Source of the DNA: Candidatus Arcticimaribacter forsetii
Lineage (GTDB): Bacteria > Bacteroidota > Bacteroidia > Flavobacteriales > Flavobacteriaceae
Direction of reading: 5' to 3'
DNA: 64,000 nucleotides
NCBI RefSeq assembly: GCF_910589745.1
Contig: NZ_OU342399.1
Span: forward strand, 1,054,001 to 1,118,000
Shown: one piece after another, positions 46,350 through 55,667 of the stretch
Layout of the letters: each line of letters starts with the position of its first letter
Position numbering within the stretch: the first letter of the stretch is position 1
Program-made: the position numbers and the translations under genes
Notes under the pieces: model-generated
What the model was told of the DNA's origin: nothing
Databases searched by the model: none
Seen by the model: only the letters and a program-made list of their open reading frames with translations

Positions 46350-46449
46350 TTAGATTGTCTTTCAATCGATTAGTTTTTGAATTTAAAACATTCATATTTC
46401 ATTTTAAAACCTAACAAATCTTTTTTGTAATTTAGAAAAAAAATAATAG

Positions 46450-46911
46450 ATGAATACACTTAAAGTAGGAGATTTAGTACCAAATTTTAGTTGTCCTGAC
46501 GAAACAGGAACAGTTCATAGTTTAGAAGATTACAAAGGGAAAAAATTAGTTTTATTTTTCTATCCGAAGGCAAGTACTCCGGGTTGTACTGCAGAAGCTT
46601 GTGATTTGCGTGACCATTACTCAGAGCTAAAAAATGCAGGATATTCTCTTCTTGGTGTAAGTGCAGATAGTCAAAAAAGACAACTGAATTTTTCCAACAA
46701 ATACGAGTTTCCTTTTCCGCTTTTAGCAGATGAAAACAAGGAAGTTATTGAAGCTTTTGGTGTTTGGGGGCTCAAGAAATTTATGGGTAAGGAATACGAC
46801 GGTATTCACCGTAAAACTTTTATTGTGGATGAAGAAGGAAAAGTTGAACGCGTTATTGACAAGGTCAAAACAAAAGTTCATGCTTCACAAATTTTAAATC
46901 CAGAGGGTTAG
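46450..46911 (+). CDS. bcp: thioredoxin-dependent thiol peroxidase (Bcp/PrxQ)
   Basis: A 153-residue peroxiredoxin that reduces hydroperoxides. The peroxidatic and resolving cysteines are in KASTPGCTAEACDLRDHY (C5 spacing, the atypical 2-Cys PrxQ type). LGVSADSQKRQLNFSNKYEFPFPLLADENKEV and HRKTFIVDEEGKV complete the family pattern. It overlaps the convergent gene by 4 bases. A near-consensus TAATTTAG lies about 30 bases upstream of the start. Confidence 0.95.
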   Translation: MNTLKVGDLVPNFSCPDETGTVHSLEDYKGKKLVLFFYPKASTPGCTAEACDLRDHYSELKNAGYSLLGVSADSQKRQLNFSNKYEFPFPLLADENKEVIEAFGVWGLKKFMGKEYDGIHRKTFIVDEEGKVERVIDKVKTKVHASQILNPEG

Positions 46912-48359
46912 GACTTTACTTTACTTGTGTTAGGTTCATATCCAAACATTCCATTTTTAATAATCATTTCGCGAATTCCATCTGGTAAGTGTTGATCCCA
47001 GCCTGTTTCGTTGTTTTTAATTTGTTTGAGAATTTCTCTTGAAAAAACATCTAAAAATTCAGGTTCGTAGTCAAAGATATCTACAACTTTACCATTGTAT
47101 TTAAAGAATTTATAGAAATCTTTCATACGAGGATGTAATTTCAAATTGTTACTGGTAACAATTTGACCCTTTTCATTTTTCATAGGGTAGAGGTACACCT
47201 TTAAGTTGTTATAGAACATTTTACCAAATGCTTCTAATATCCCTCCACTTAGATCTTTGTAGTAATACTCGTCAAATACCTCAACAAAACTATTTACTCC
47301 CATAGCAAGAGCCATTTGCTTCTTGGTGTATTGGGATAAATAATCAACAAGTCTATAATATTCCTTAAAATTGGAAATCATAACTACATGCCCGAGAGAA
47401 CAAAGTAGTTTTGCTCGGTCCATAAAATCGTTCTCATCAATTTCTCCCTGAGAAGTAAGATTTGAAAGCGTTATTTCAAAAATAACAACGGTTTTATTTT
47501 CTTTAACTTCTTGTTCTTGTAAAAACACCTCAAGAGATTTTTCGAACATGTCAATATTAACCTTGGTAACGGGTCTGAAACTACCGCGTAATGCAAGAAT
47601 GTTTTTTTTATAAAGTTCTCTAGCAGGTAATACATTGTTCCCTTTCGGGTTGAACATAACGGCCTCGGTCATTCCATTTTTCACCAACTGTAAACTCATT
47701 AGCCTGTTATCAATTCCTTCGAATTTAGGCCCTGAAAAGTTTATTGTGTCAATCTCAATGGCGTCTTTATCAATGTGGTCGTATAAATATTTTAATAGTT
47801 TTCTTGGTCGATTATTCTTGTAGAAAGCACCATAAATTAAGTTAGCCCCCATGATTCCAATGGATTCTTGTTGAAATCGGGCTTCGGTTTGATGAAAACG
47901 AACGTGTAATACAATTTCACTAAAATCTTCATCTGGGCTCGTTTGAAAACGAATTCCCATCCATCCATGTCCTTTAAATTTTTTAGCAAAATCTATTGTT
48001 GTCACCGTATTAGCATAGGTAAAGAATAATTTATCAGGATGTTCAGATCTTGGAATACGATCTTCAAGTAAACTCATTTCATGATCCAACATTTTATTCA
48101 AACGAGTTTCGGTAACATAACGACCGTCTTCTTCTTCTCCATAGATGTTGTCACTGAAATTTTTGTCGTAAGCACTAATTGTTTTTGCAATAGTACCAGA
48201 AGCACCACCTACCCTAAAGAAGTGTCTTGCAACCTCTTGTCCAGCACCAATTTCGGCAAAGGTTCCGTAAATATGATCATTGAGATTTATTCGTAATGCC
48301 TTCGATTCTATTGAAGGTCTATTCTCTAATGCGCGTTCTCCAGGTAGTTGTATTGACAT
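46908..48359 (-). CDS. large conserved Bacteroidota protein of unknown function
   Basis: 483 residues from the ATG at 48359 (MSIQLPGERALENRPSIESKALRINLN); the frame could start 7 codons earlier. Highly conserved in related bacteria by recollection, where it is variously called TonB-dependent receptor or nicotinate-nucleotide adenylyltransferase. Neither fits: there is no signal peptide, barrel or nucleotidyltransferase HxGH. Visible landmarks are the N-terminal YGTFAEIGAGQEVARHFFRVGGASGTIAKT and a C-terminal LSGGILEAFGKMFYNNLKVYLYP. Probably cytoplasmic. It has a well-formed divergent promoter shared with the next gene. Confidence 0.75.
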   Translation of the reverse strand: MSIQLPGERALENRPSIESKALRINLNDHIYGTFAEIGAGQEVARHFFRVGGASGTIAKTISAYDKNFSDNIYGEEEDGRYVTETRLNKMLDHEMSLLEDRIPRSEHPDKLFFTYANTVTTIDFAKKFKGHGWMGIRFQTSPDEDFSEIVLHVRFHQTEARFQQESIGIMGANLIYGAFYKNNRPRKLLKYLYDHIDKDAIEIDTINFSGPKFEGIDNRLMSLQLVKNGMTEAVMFNPKGNNVLPARELYKKNILALRGSFRPVTKVNIDMFEKSLEVFLQEQEVKENKTVVIFEITLSNLTSQGEIDENDFMDRAKLLCSLGHVVMISNFKEYYRLVDYLSQYTKKQMALAMGVNSFVEVFDEYYYKDLSGGILEAFGKMFYNNLKVYLYPMKNEKGQIVTSNNLKLHPRMKDFYKFFKYNGKVVDIFDYEPEFLDVFSREILKQIKNNETGWDQHLPDGIREMIIKNGMFGYEPNTSKVKS

Positions 48360-48377
48360 AGTAAAAGTATTACTTAA

Positions 48378-48423
48378 CAAATGTACAAAGTTTGTTTATT
48401 TTAAAGACAAATATCTACCTTTG
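48378..48423. promoter_or_regulatory. overlapping divergent promoters with -33 and -7 boxes
   Basis: Plus strand: TTTG at 48391-48394, 21-base spacer, TACCTTTG at 48416-48423, facing the metallo-hydrolase whose ATG is at 48429. Minus strand: TTTG (CAAA at 48408-48411), 22-base spacer, TACATTTG (CAAATGTA at 48378-48385), facing the unknown gene. The two promoters overlap, so they may compete. The predicted plus-strand start site falls on or next to the ATG. Confidence 0.65.
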
Positions 48424-48428
48424 ATATT

Positions 48429-49199
48429 ATGTTTAAAATAACATTTTTAGGAACTGGTACTTCTCAAGGGATTCCCATTATAGGTAGTAAACATCCTGTA
48501 TGTTTAAGTCAGAATCCGAAGGATAAAAGACTACGAGTTTCTATTTCAATTTCTTGGAAAAAATATAATTATATTATCGACTGTGGCCCAGACTTTAGGC
48601 AACAACTTTTAAGAAATCCCCTCGATCGACTTGATGGAGTTCTATTTACTCATGAGCATTCAGATCATACTGCTGGTCTGGATGATATTAGACCTTTTTT
48701 CTTCAGACAAGGGAATATTGATTTTTATGCTTCTCAAAAAGTGTTTACTGAGTTAGATAAAAGATTTTCCTACATAATGGAAGATTTTAATAAATATCCA
48801 GGAGCTCCTTCTGTAAATAAACATTTAGTAAAAAAAAATAAGCCATTTAAATTAAATAATATTGAGGTTATACCAATTGAAGTCATGCACCATAATTTAA
48901 CTGTCTTGGGCTATAGATTTGGAAATTTTGCTTATCTAACAGATGTTAAAACTATCCCTAATGAAGAGCTTAATAAATTAAAAAACATCGATGTGTTAGT
49001 TTTAAGTGCTTTGAGGATTGAACCCCATCCTTCTCATTTAAACTTAGAAGAAGCACTCTCCTTAGTAGCTCTAATCAATCCCAAAAAAACTTATTTCACA
49101 CACATCAGTCACCTTTTGGGTTTCCATGACGAAGTCGAATCAATTCTTCCAAAAAATGTCCACCTAGCATACGACACTTTACAAATAACTTCAAATTAG
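48429..49199 (+). CDS. MBL-fold metallo-hydrolase (PhnP-like phosphodiesterase)
   Basis: A 256-residue metallo-beta-lactamase-fold hydrolase. Metal ligands are in FTHEHSDHTAGLDDIRPF (HxHxDH), in the central HHNLTVLGYRF and in the C-terminal THISHLLGFHDEV. FLGTGTSQGIPIIG at the N-terminus is typical of the PhnP/RNase Z-like group, which cleaves cyclic phosphodiesters. Bacteroidota carry this protein next to a small membrane protein, as here at 49211. Substrate not determined. Confidence 0.9.
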   Translation: MFKITFLGTGTSQGIPIIGSKHPVCLSQNPKDKRLRVSISISWKKYNYIIDCGPDFRQQLLRNPLDRLDGVLFTHEHSDHTAGLDDIRPFFFRQGNIDFYASQKVFTELDKRFSYIMEDFNKYPGAPSVNKHLVKKNKPFKLNNIEVIPIEVMHHNLTVLGYRFGNFAYLTDVKTIPNEELNKLKNIDVLVLSALRIEPHPSHLNLEEALSLVALINPKKTYFTHISHLLGFHDEVESILPKNVHLAYDTLQITSN

Positions 49200-49210
49200 T
49201 TTTACTCTTT

Positions 49211-49702
49211 ATGAAAAAAAATATATTCATTTATCTGTTCTCATTTGTTGGCTTAATCTTGATTTTTCAAATCGTGAATAGCAATAAGATTATGCTGGAT
49301 CAGCAACGTAGACTTGAAAACAAACAAGAGCGGATTAATGATTTAAAGGCTTCCTTAAAAGAAGAAAAGCGTAGTTTTTTTGAGAGCACTTATTTTTCAC
49401 TTGAAACAAATTCAAATTCTATCAAAGAACTGGATTTAACTAAATTAAATATAGACAGTAAAACCATAAAAGAGGCACTTTTAGAAACAAATAAATCTGG
49501 AACAAACCAAAACCTTATTCCTTACTCAAAAAAAGGAGGGAAGTTTTTGATAAATAAAATCCATGTAATAAACCAAAAGTGGTTGATTGCAGATTTTTCA
49601 GATGGCACAAACTGGGGAGAGCTGTTTATTGAATTTAGTGTCAATGATAAAAATGAAATATCATTTAAACTGCTAGATCACTTTATGTATTCTTTTAAAT
49701 AA
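49211..49702 (+). CDS. membrane-anchored coiled-coil protein of unknown function
   Basis: A 163-residue protein with one N-terminal membrane helix (5-24), a charged coiled coil (about 30-60, DQQRRLENKQERINDLKASLKEEKR) and a mixed alpha/beta C-terminal domain (about 80-163, KWLIADFSDGTNWGELFIEF). The topology suggests a periplasmic domain. It starts 11 bases after the metallo-hydrolase gene, so it is in one operon with it. In databases it is sometimes called hydrolase by association, for which the sequence gives no support. Confidence 0.7.
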   Translation: MKKNIFIYLFSFVGLILIFQIVNSNKIMLDQQRRLENKQERINDLKASLKEEKRSFFESTYFSLETNSNSIKELDLTKLNIDSKTIKEALLETNKSGTNQNLIPYSKKGGKFLINKIHVINQKWLIADFSDGTNWGELFIEFSVNDKNEISFKLLDHFMYSFK

Positions 49703-49706
49703 TTAT

Positions 49707-50357
49707 TTAAACTTGAAGCCAGTTAATTAGGTCTCTAAAGTTATCAGGACTTATGGTATGTGGAGCATCGTATTCTTTATATTCAATATCTAGTCCTTTT
49801 TCTCTTAAAGCATCTATACCTGCACGAGTATGCTCTACCGGAATCACTGGATCAATAATACCGTGGGAACTAAAACACTTTAAGTCTTTTGTGCGCTCTG
49901 TAGTTTCCTCGACTAAATTCGGATTAAAGAACCCACTTAAAGCCATTATCTTACTTATTGATTTCGGATAAGTAAGCCCTAAAGACCAACTTAATATAGC
50001 TCCCTGACTAAAACCAAGTAAGTCTACCTTTTCCGAATTAGAATTAATGCGTTTTAAATGATGCTTTATATTGAAATGAATTAAATCTCTGGATTGAATT
50101 CCTTCTTCATCATCTGACCATTTGTTCATGTCTGAATCAAAAGTAATGGTGTACCAAGCATAACTCCCTTCTCCGAGTACAATAGGAGCTCTTAGAGCGA
50201 TTATATGATACTGTTTCGGTAGGTATTTAGCGAAAGAGAATAAGTCTCCTTCATAGCTCCCATATCCATGAATTAAAAAGAGAACAGGTGGGTTGTCGGT
50301 AGTTTCGGTAGGAGCTTGATATAAATATTCTAGAATTTGATTAGAATCTATGTTCAT
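49707..50357 (-). CDS. alpha/beta hydrolase (phospholipase/carboxylesterase family)
   Basis: A 216-residue serine hydrolase. The oxyanion region is LFLIHGYGSYEGDLFSFAKYL, the nucleophile elbow LLGFSQGAIL (GxSxG), with Asp in HGIIDPVIPVEHT and His in YDAPHTISPD. It is close to bacterial carboxylesterases and acyl-protein thioesterases. Its ATG overlaps the stop of the upstream dihydroorotase-like gene (ATGA), so the two are translationally coupled. Substrate unknown. Confidence 0.9.
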   Translation of the reverse strand: MNIDSNQILEYLYQAPTETTDNPPVLFLIHGYGSYEGDLFSFAKYLPKQYHIIALRAPIVLGEGSYAWYTITFDSDMNKWSDDEEGIQSRDLIHFNIKHHLKRINSNSEKVDLLGFSQGAILSWSLGLTYPKSISKIMALSGFFNPNLVEETTERTKDLKCFSSHGIIDPVIPVEHTRAGIDALREKGLDIEYKEYDAPHTISPDNFRDLINWLQV

Positions 50358-51604
50358 TTTAAGGTAAGCTGAGAATTATTAATAATGCCATAAACAGTTC
50401 CTTCGATAGGACTGTTTATAAAGGCACAGTTTTTTGAAGTAGAAATTAGGTCAGTTTCTTTAAAAATAGCACTTCCATTTGGGTTAAATAAAGTCAGATT
50501 TGCTTCTTGACCAATTTCAATAGTTTGGTTTTTAACCCCGAATATATCTTTTCCTTTAGTTAAAATTGAAATTACTTTTTCCATTGGGAACAAAGTAGAT
50601 AAAATTCCAAACATAGCTTCCAGACCCACGGTTCCAGAAGTTGCGTATTCAAACTCTAAGTGTTTTAATTCAACATTCAGGGGTTCATGATTTGAAGTAA
50701 CCAAATCTATAGTTCCATCGACCACTGCCTGTCTTAGCTCGGTCCTGTCATTATCAGTACGTAATGGGGGTTCAAGTTTGAAAATTGAATTAAAATCAGA
50801 TAATTCATTTTCGGTAAATGCTAAGTTTGCTAGTGCAACACTGCAAGTAACCTGTAATCCTTTTTTCTTACCATTTCTAATTAATTCAACCGCTTCTGCT
50901 GATGATATACAAGGGATATGTAGTTTACCACCACTGTATTCTAAAACTGCTAAATCACGTTGAATTTGAAGGGTTTCACTAAGGGTAGGTGTTGCCGAAA
51001 GTCCATTTCTAGTGCTAACCTTACCTTCATGAACTCCACTTTTATTTCCAATGTTTCGGTCGGCAGGTGTGGAAAGAATTAATCCGTTTAAACGTTGTGC
51101 ATATTGGAGTCCAATTTTCAAAAGCTCAGCATTTTCAATTGGTTTTTTATAATCCCCATAAGCTACTGCGCCACTTTGTTGTAAATCGTATAATTCAGTT
51201 AATTGTTTACCTTCCTGTTTTTTAGAAAAAGAAGCAATTGGAGCAATTTGAGTAGCAGTATTTGAAGCTGCTTGTTTTAAAAAGGAAACCGCTGACTGGT
51301 TGTCAATTACCGGGTTTGTGTTTGGGTTTAACGCAATTTGACTGAATCCACTTAATCCAGAAGTACTTAATCCGTTTTCTAAAGTTTCACGCTCTTCATA
51401 TCCAGGTTCACCAAAACAAACACTACTGTCAAACCATCCTCTTGAAACGTGAAGATTATTGCGGGTGATCAATTCTGCTGCTTCATCGTCAATAGTATCT
51501 TCGATGGCAGTAATGATGCCGTTTGTAATTAAAATGTCTTTGGTGGAATAATGGAATGCGCTTTTAGGGTCAATTAAAGTCGCTTTTTTAAGGAGTATTT
51601 TCAT
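50354..51604 (-). CDS. dihydroorotase-like amidohydrolase lacking the HxH metal site
   Basis: 416 residues from the ATG at 51604 (MKILLKKATLIDPKSAFHYS). The overall pattern is that of type I dihydroorotase, with the barrel intact (GLSGFSQIALNPNTNPVIDN, TSNHEPLNVELKHLEFEYATSGTVGLEAMFG). But the N-terminal metal motif DxHxHxREPG reads FDSSVCFGEPGYEE, so both histidines are gone. This is the PyrC' type, usually inactive or structural toward ATCase. Whether it is enzymatically active in pyrimidine synthesis is doubtful. Confidence 0.85.
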   Translation of the reverse strand: MKILLKKATLIDPKSAFHYSTKDILITNGIITAIEDTIDDEAAELITRNNLHVSRGWFDSSVCFGEPGYEERETLENGLSTSGLSGFSQIALNPNTNPVIDNQSAVSFLKQAASNTATQIAPIASFSKKQEGKQLTELYDLQQSGAVAYGDYKKPIENAELLKIGLQYAQRLNGLILSTPADRNIGNKSGVHEGKVSTRNGLSATPTLSETLQIQRDLAVLEYSGGKLHIPCISSAEAVELIRNGKKKGLQVTCSVALANLAFTENELSDFNSIFKLEPPLRTDNDRTELRQAVVDGTIDLVTSNHEPLNVELKHLEFEYATSGTVGLEAMFGILSTLFPMEKVISILTKGKDIFGVKNQTIEIGQEANLTLFNPNGSAIFKETDLISTSKNCAFINSPIEGTVYGIINNSQLTLK

Positions 51605-51634
51605 TAATTGTAATACAAGTTCCAAATGTGTACA

Positions 51635-51650
51635 CAAAAGTACAAAACTA
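51635..51650 (-). promoter_or_regulatory. two candidate -7 elements upstream of the pyrC-like gene
   Basis: CAAAAGTA (51635-51642) and CAAAACTA (51643-51650) are both TAnnTTTG on the minus strand, 31 and 39 bases before the ATG at 51604. No good -33 partner is visible for either. Confidence 0.35.
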
Positions 51651-51683
51651 ATGTGAATCTAAAAGATATATATTAGATGAGCT

Positions 51684-52448
51684 TCAAAATTTTTCAAAAG
51701 CTCCCAGTCCAAATAAAGCAAAATCATACTTAACTGGATCTTCTGGATCCATAATACGTAATTGTGTGTCTAATTCAACAACAGCTTTTGCATCATTTTG
51801 AGTTCTTTTAAGTATCCCTAATTTCCTGGCTATTGTTCCCGAATGAACATCTAATGGACAGGATAAATTTCTAGTATGAATGCTTTTCCATATTCCAAAA
51901 TCAACTCCATTTTTGTTGGATCTAACCATCCATCGTAAATACATATTAATCCGTTTAGCAGCAGATCCTTTTAAAGGATCAGCAACGTGTTTCTGAGTTC
52001 TTTGCGAATGGGGTAGTTCAAAAAAATCTTTTTTAAAATAATGAAGAGCTGTTTGAATATCCATCTTGGAAGCATGGTTTGCAATACATTTTTCAAGACC
52101 TCCTTTGTTTTTATAGATGTTTTTTAAGGAAATAATAAAATACTTTAAATCACTGTCATTAAAAGTTCTATGAACAAATCCATTGAATACCTTAAGGTCT
52201 TCTGAACTGTGATTTTTTATAAAATCATAGGGCGAGTCATCCATCAATTGCATCATTTTGTTTGAATTTTTGATGATACTTGTTCGATTTCCCCAGGCAA
52301 TAGTAGCAATTAAAAAACCTGCTATTTCTATATCTTCTTTCCTTGAAAATCGATGTGGAATTTGAATCGGATCTGCGGTAATAAATTCTTGTGACTGGTA
52401 ATGTTCAGCTTTAAGGTCTAAAAATTCTTTAAGTTCGTAAAAGGTCAT
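51684..52448 (-). CDS. TIGR02757 (DUF2400) family protein
   Basis: A 254-residue protein with the family pattern ITADPIQIPHRFSRKEDIEIAGFLIATIAWGNR, DDSPYDFI, KGSAAKRINMYLRWMVR and SCPLDVHSGTIARKLGIL. The last two segments resemble the HhH and aspartate region of HhH-GPD DNA glycosylases, so a DNA repair role is possible; it is not proven. Its start codon shares one base with the stop of the ABC ATPase upstream on the same strand, so they are coupled. Confidence 0.88.
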   Translation of the reverse strand: MTFYELKEFLDLKAEHYQSQEFITADPIQIPHRFSRKEDIEIAGFLIATIAWGNRTSIIKNSNKMMQLMDDSPYDFIKNHSSEDLKVFNGFVHRTFNDSDLKYFIISLKNIYKNKGGLEKCIANHASKMDIQTALHYFKKDFFELPHSQRTQKHVADPLKGSAAKRINMYLRWMVRSNKNGVDFGIWKSIHTRNLSCPLDVHSGTIARKLGILKRTQNDAKAVVELDTQLRIMDPEDPVKYDFALFGLGAFEKF

Positions 52449-53110
52449 TATTTAATAATCTCTCCATCAATTAATTCTATTTTACGATCTGCCTTTTCAG
52501 CTAATTCTTTGTTATGCGTAACGATAACAAAAGTATGACCGTATTGATCTCTTAAATCAAAAAACAGTTGGTGTAATTCATCTGCAGTTTGGGTGTCAAG
52601 ATTCCCACTTGGTTCATCTGCGAATATAATTTTAGGATTATTCATTAATGCTCGAGCAACAGCAACCCTTTGTTGCTCACCTCCAGATAATTCCGATGGT
52701 TTATGGTTTGTACGGTCAGAGAGTCCTAATTGATTTAATAATTCTAAAGCACGTTCTTCAGCTTTTTTTGGAGGTGTTTTTTTTATATAAGCTGGAATCA
52801 TAACATTCTCTAACGCATTAAACTCGGGAAGCAATTCATGGAATTGAAATATGAATCCCAACTTATTATTTCTAAATTCTGATAGCTCATTTTCTTTTAG
52901 TTTGAGGATATTAGCTTCATCAATTTGTAAAGAAGTAGTACTAGAATGATCCGGAGAGGAAAGTGTGCCTAGGATTTGAAGAAGCGTTGTTTTTCCGGCA
53001 CCAGAAGGACCAACTATAGCAATTATTTCACCTGCATTTATTTCTAAATTGATGTTTTTTAGAATATTAACGGCTCCTAATTTTTTATTTATATGCTGAG
53101 CTTCAATCAT
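52448..53110 (-). CDS. ABC transporter ATP-binding protein, LolD-like
   Basis: 220 residues from the ATG at 53110 ([21 protein letters not shown]); the frame could begin 6 codons earlier. It has Walker [14 protein letters not shown]-loop [19 protein letters not shown], signature [15 protein letters not shown], Walker [14 protein letters not shown] and the H-loop VTHN. Best match is LolD, the ATPase of the lipoprotein-releasing LolCDE complex. The permease partner is not encoded beside it, as is usual in Bacteroidota. Confidence 0.88.
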   Translation of the reverse strand: MIEAQHINKKLGAVNILKNINLEINAGEIIAIVGPSGAGKTTLLQILGTLSSPDHSSTTSLQIDEANILKLKENELSEFRNNKLGFIFQFHELLPEFNALENVMIPAYIKKTPPKKAEERALELLNQLGLSDRTNHKPSELSGGEQQRVAVARALMNNPKIIFADEPSGNLDTQTADELHQLFFDLRDQYGHTFVIVTHNKELAEKADRKIELIDGEIIK

Positions 53111-53200
53111 TTTTTTCATATCCTTCACAAAGTACTATTTTAATCCTTTTTTTTTTAATTATTATTTCAGAGTTTTTTTAAATTTATTAAAATTTTAGCG

Positions 53201-53230
53201 TTTGTTTTGTTTAATAATAACATACATTTG
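53201..53230 (+). promoter_or_regulatory. msrA-folE promoter
   Basis: TTTG at 53201-53204, 18-base spacer, TACATTTG at 53223-53230: a close match to the Bacteroidota -33/-7 consensus. The ATG follows 17 bases later, giving a predicted leader of about 10 bases. Confidence 0.65.
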
Positions 53231-53246
53231 TTAAACAAAGTAACGT

Positions 53247-53786
53247 ATGAATTCTAAAGAAATTGCATTTATTGCCGGAGGTTGTTTTTGGTGCACAGAA
53301 GCTGTTGTCCAACGCCTTAAAGGTGTTATTCAGGTAGATTCCGGCTATATGGGAGGTTTTATTAAAAACCCTGCATATCGCGAAGTCTGTGCTGGAACTA
53401 CAGGTCATACAGAGGGTATTCGAGTTGAATTTGACTCCAATTTAATTTCATATCGTGAACTTTTAACAGTTTTTTTTGCTACACACGATCCAACAACTCT
53501 TAATCGACAGCAAAACGATATTGGGACTCAATATCGTTCTTCAATTTTTTATACAACAGAGGAACAAAAAATCATTGCTTCTTCTTTAATTAAAGAATTA
53601 CAAAATTCTACTTTCGAAGATCCTATCGTTACTGAACTTTTGCCCGAGGTACCCTTTTATAGAGCGGAAGAAGAGCATAGAAATTATTACAATGATAATG
53701 AGCAACAACCTTATTGCTCCTATATTATATCTCCCAAAATCCAAAAATTAAAACAAAATTTTAAACATCTTTTAAATACTATATGA
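53247..53786 (+). CDS. msrA: peptide-methionine (S)-S-oxide reductase MsrA
   Basis: A 179-residue repair enzyme that reduces methionine-S-sulfoxide. The catalytic motif is [18 protein letters not shown], followed by [38 protein letters not shown] and [11 protein letters not shown]. It overlaps folE by 4 bases (ATGA), so the two genes are translationally coupled. The link of an oxidative repair enzyme with GTP cyclohydrolase is seen only as gene order; there is no obvious biochemical reason. Confidence 0.96.
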   Translation: MNSKEIAFIAGGCFWCTEAVVQRLKGVIQVDSGYMGGFIKNPAYREVCAGTTGHTEGIRVEFDSNLISYRELLTVFFATHDPTTLNRQQNDIGTQYRSSIFYTTEEQKIIASSLIKELQNSTFEDPIVTELLPEVPFYRAEEEHRNYYNDNEQQPYCSYIISPKIQKLKQNFKHLLNTI

Positions 53787-54379
53787 TTAACGACAACTTT
53801 GACATAGAAAATTTTCCAATTATTGAATCACTACAAACAAACTTTACGGATGTTATTTCTCTTTTGGGAGAGGATGTAGACCGTGAAGGGCTTATTAAAA
53901 CTCCCGAACGAGCAAGTAAGGCTATGAAGTTCTTAACCAGTGGTTATGAAATTGATCCCGCAGCAATACTTAAAGGAGCCATGTTTAAGGAAGATTACAA
54001 AGAAATGGTTATTGTAAAAGATATTGAATTCTATTCACTTTGTGAACACCATATGCTTCCATTTTTTGGTAAAGCTCATATTGCTTATATACCTAATGGT
54101 CATATCGTAGGACTGAGTAAACTTCCGAGAGTTGTAGATGTGTTTGCTAGACGTTTACAAGTTCAAGAGCGTTTAACGGATCAGGTTTTGAATTGTATCA
54201 GCGACACTTTAAAACCACTTGGAGTAGCCATAGTAATTGAAGCTTCACATATGTGTATGATGATGAGGGGAGTTCAGAAACAAAATTCTGCAACTACTAC
54301 ATCAGGATTTAGAGGAGCATTTAAAGAGATGAAAACTAGAAATGAATTTCTAAAACTAATTGCTTCTAGCTTGTCTTAA
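53783..54379 (+). CDS. folE: GTP cyclohydrolase I
   Basis: A 198-residue enzyme that converts GTP to dihydroneopterin triphosphate, the first step of folate synthesis. It has [19 protein letters not shown], the zinc and active-site motif [48 protein letters not shown] and the second zinc cysteine in [11 protein letters not shown]. Complete and of standard length, type IA with zinc ligands intact. It overlaps the convergent DUF6787-type gene by 4 bases. Confidence 0.96.
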   Translation: MINDNFDIENFPIIESLQTNFTDVISLLGEDVDREGLIKTPERASKAMKFLTSGYEIDPAAILKGAMFKEDYKEMVIVKDIEFYSLCEHHMLPFFGKAHIAYIPNGHIVGLSKLPRVVDVFARRLQVQERLTDQVLNCISDTLKPLGVAIVIEASHMCMMMRGVQKQNSATTTSGFRGAFKEMKTRNEFLKLIASSLS

Positions 54380-54708
54380 GAGTCTTTAAAAAATCTTTTT
54401 AAGCCAATGCTTTTTAAGATTTTTTTTTCAAAATTCCAGAAGAAGTTGAATTGAAAAAACAACGTTCCAAAGACGATAAGTAATACTTGATAAACAGGGA
54501 ATACAATTAATATTCTTAAAATCCAGTAGAGGATTCCGCCAAAAAAAATATCGTCAAATACATTGGGTAAGATTCCGATGTAATTTAAAATTGGACCGGC
54601 TACCTTTACCGAAGTTGAGCCTGTTATGGCGAAAACAATAAATATTATAATGAGCTGAAAATTTGACTTTACAGCCCATTTAATTTTTAAACGGTCAAAA
54701 TAACTCAT
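54376..54708 (-). CDS. small membrane protein, DUF6787-like
   Basis: A 110-residue protein with three hydrophobic segments (about 16-33, 50-78, 73-93) and a basic, aromatic-rich C-terminus ([23 protein letters not shown]). Homologues sit downstream of serA in flavobacteria and are sometimes wrongly labelled diacylglyceryl transferase; no Lgt motif is present. Its ATG touches the last base of serA, so it is in the serCA operon. Function unknown. Confidence 0.75.
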   Translation of the reverse strand: MSYFDRLKIKWAVKSNFQLIIIFIVFAITGSTSVKVAGPILNYIGILPNVFDDIFFGGILYWILRILIVFPVYQVLLIVFGTLFFQFNFFWNFEKKILKSIGLKRFFKDS

Positions 54709-55658
54709 TAAAGGAGTATTTCTGCTATTTGTTGAGCAAGCTCCTCACCAATACGATCCTGAGCTTCACCAGTTGCTGCTCCAATATGTGGAGTTAAAGA
54801 AACTTTTGGATGCATAAGTACTTGCATTGCAGGTTTTGGTTCATTTTCAAAAGTGTCTAAACCAGCGAAAGATAATTTTCCACTCTCTAATGCCTGTAAA
54901 AGAGCAACTTCGTTAATTACTCCTCCACGAGCTGCATTTACTATAGCAGCACCATCTTTCATTTGTTCAAACTCTGAAGATCCAATTACATACTCTTTTT
55001 GAGCAGGTACATGTAAACTGATAAAATCAGATTCTGCTAGTAATGATTCTTGAGATTGAATTTTAATTTCAACATCTATAGATTGACCATTGAATAATGT
55101 AACAGGAACTGTTGCAGCTTCCATAAATTTATCTGCAGCAATGACACGCATACCAACACCTAGTGCTATTTTAGCAACCTCTTGTCCAATACGTCCAAAT
55201 CCAATAATACCGATTGTTTTCCCTCTTAGCTCAATCCCTTTGGCATATGCTTTTTTAAGTCCTTTGAAGTTTAATTCTCCTTCTAAAGGCATGTTTCTAT
55301 TCGCATCATATAAAAAACGAACACCACCGTACAAATGAGCAAAAACTAATTCTGCTACAGATGCAGAAGATGAAGCAGGAGTATTGATTACTTTTAACCC
55401 TTTTTCACGAGCGTATTCAACATCAATATTATCCATTCCAACACCACCTCTTCCAATTATCTTTAGAGAAGGGCAGGAGTCAACTAAATCTTTACGAGCA
55501 GTGGTTGCACTTCTAACCAGTAAAACTGTAATTTCATTTTCGTTTATGTAACTAATCAATTGTTCTTGTGCTACATTGGTAGTTATTACCTCAAATCCAT
55601 TTGCTTTAAGGGCATCTACACCACTTTGAGATATTCCGTCGTTTGCTAATACTTTCAT
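54708..55658 (-). CDS. serA: D-3-phosphoglycerate dehydrogenase
   Basis: A 316-residue NAD-dependent dehydrogenase, the first step of serine synthesis. It shows the 2-hydroxyacid dehydrogenase pattern: LVRSATTARKDLVDSCPSLKIIGRGGVGMDNID, the Rossmann motif GIIGFGRIGQEVAK, AAIVNAARGGVINE (Arg) and the Glu/His pair ending SLTPHIGAATGEAQDR. It is the short form without the regulatory ACT domain. It lies 9 bases after serC on the same strand. Confidence 0.95.
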   Translation of the reverse strand: MKVLANDGISQSGVDALKANGFEVITTNVAQEQLISYINENEITVLLVRSATTARKDLVDSCPSLKIIGRGGVGMDNIDVEYAREKGLKVINTPASSSASVAELVFAHLYGGVRFLYDANRNMPLEGELNFKGLKKAYAKGIELRGKTIGIIGFGRIGQEVAKIALGVGMRVIAADKFMEAATVPVTLFNGQSIDVEIKIQSQESLLAESDFISLHVPAQKEYVIGSSEFEQMKDGAAIVNAARGGVINEVALLQALESGKLSFAGLDTFENEPKPAMQVLMHPKVSLTPHIGAATGEAQDRIGEELAQQIAEILL

Positions 55659-55667
55659 TTATATTTT

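Noticed and set aside
46908-48359. TonB-dependent receptor or NaMN adenylyltransferase labels
   Set aside because: No signal peptide, plug, barrel, or HxGH/ISSTxxR nucleotidyltransferase motifs.
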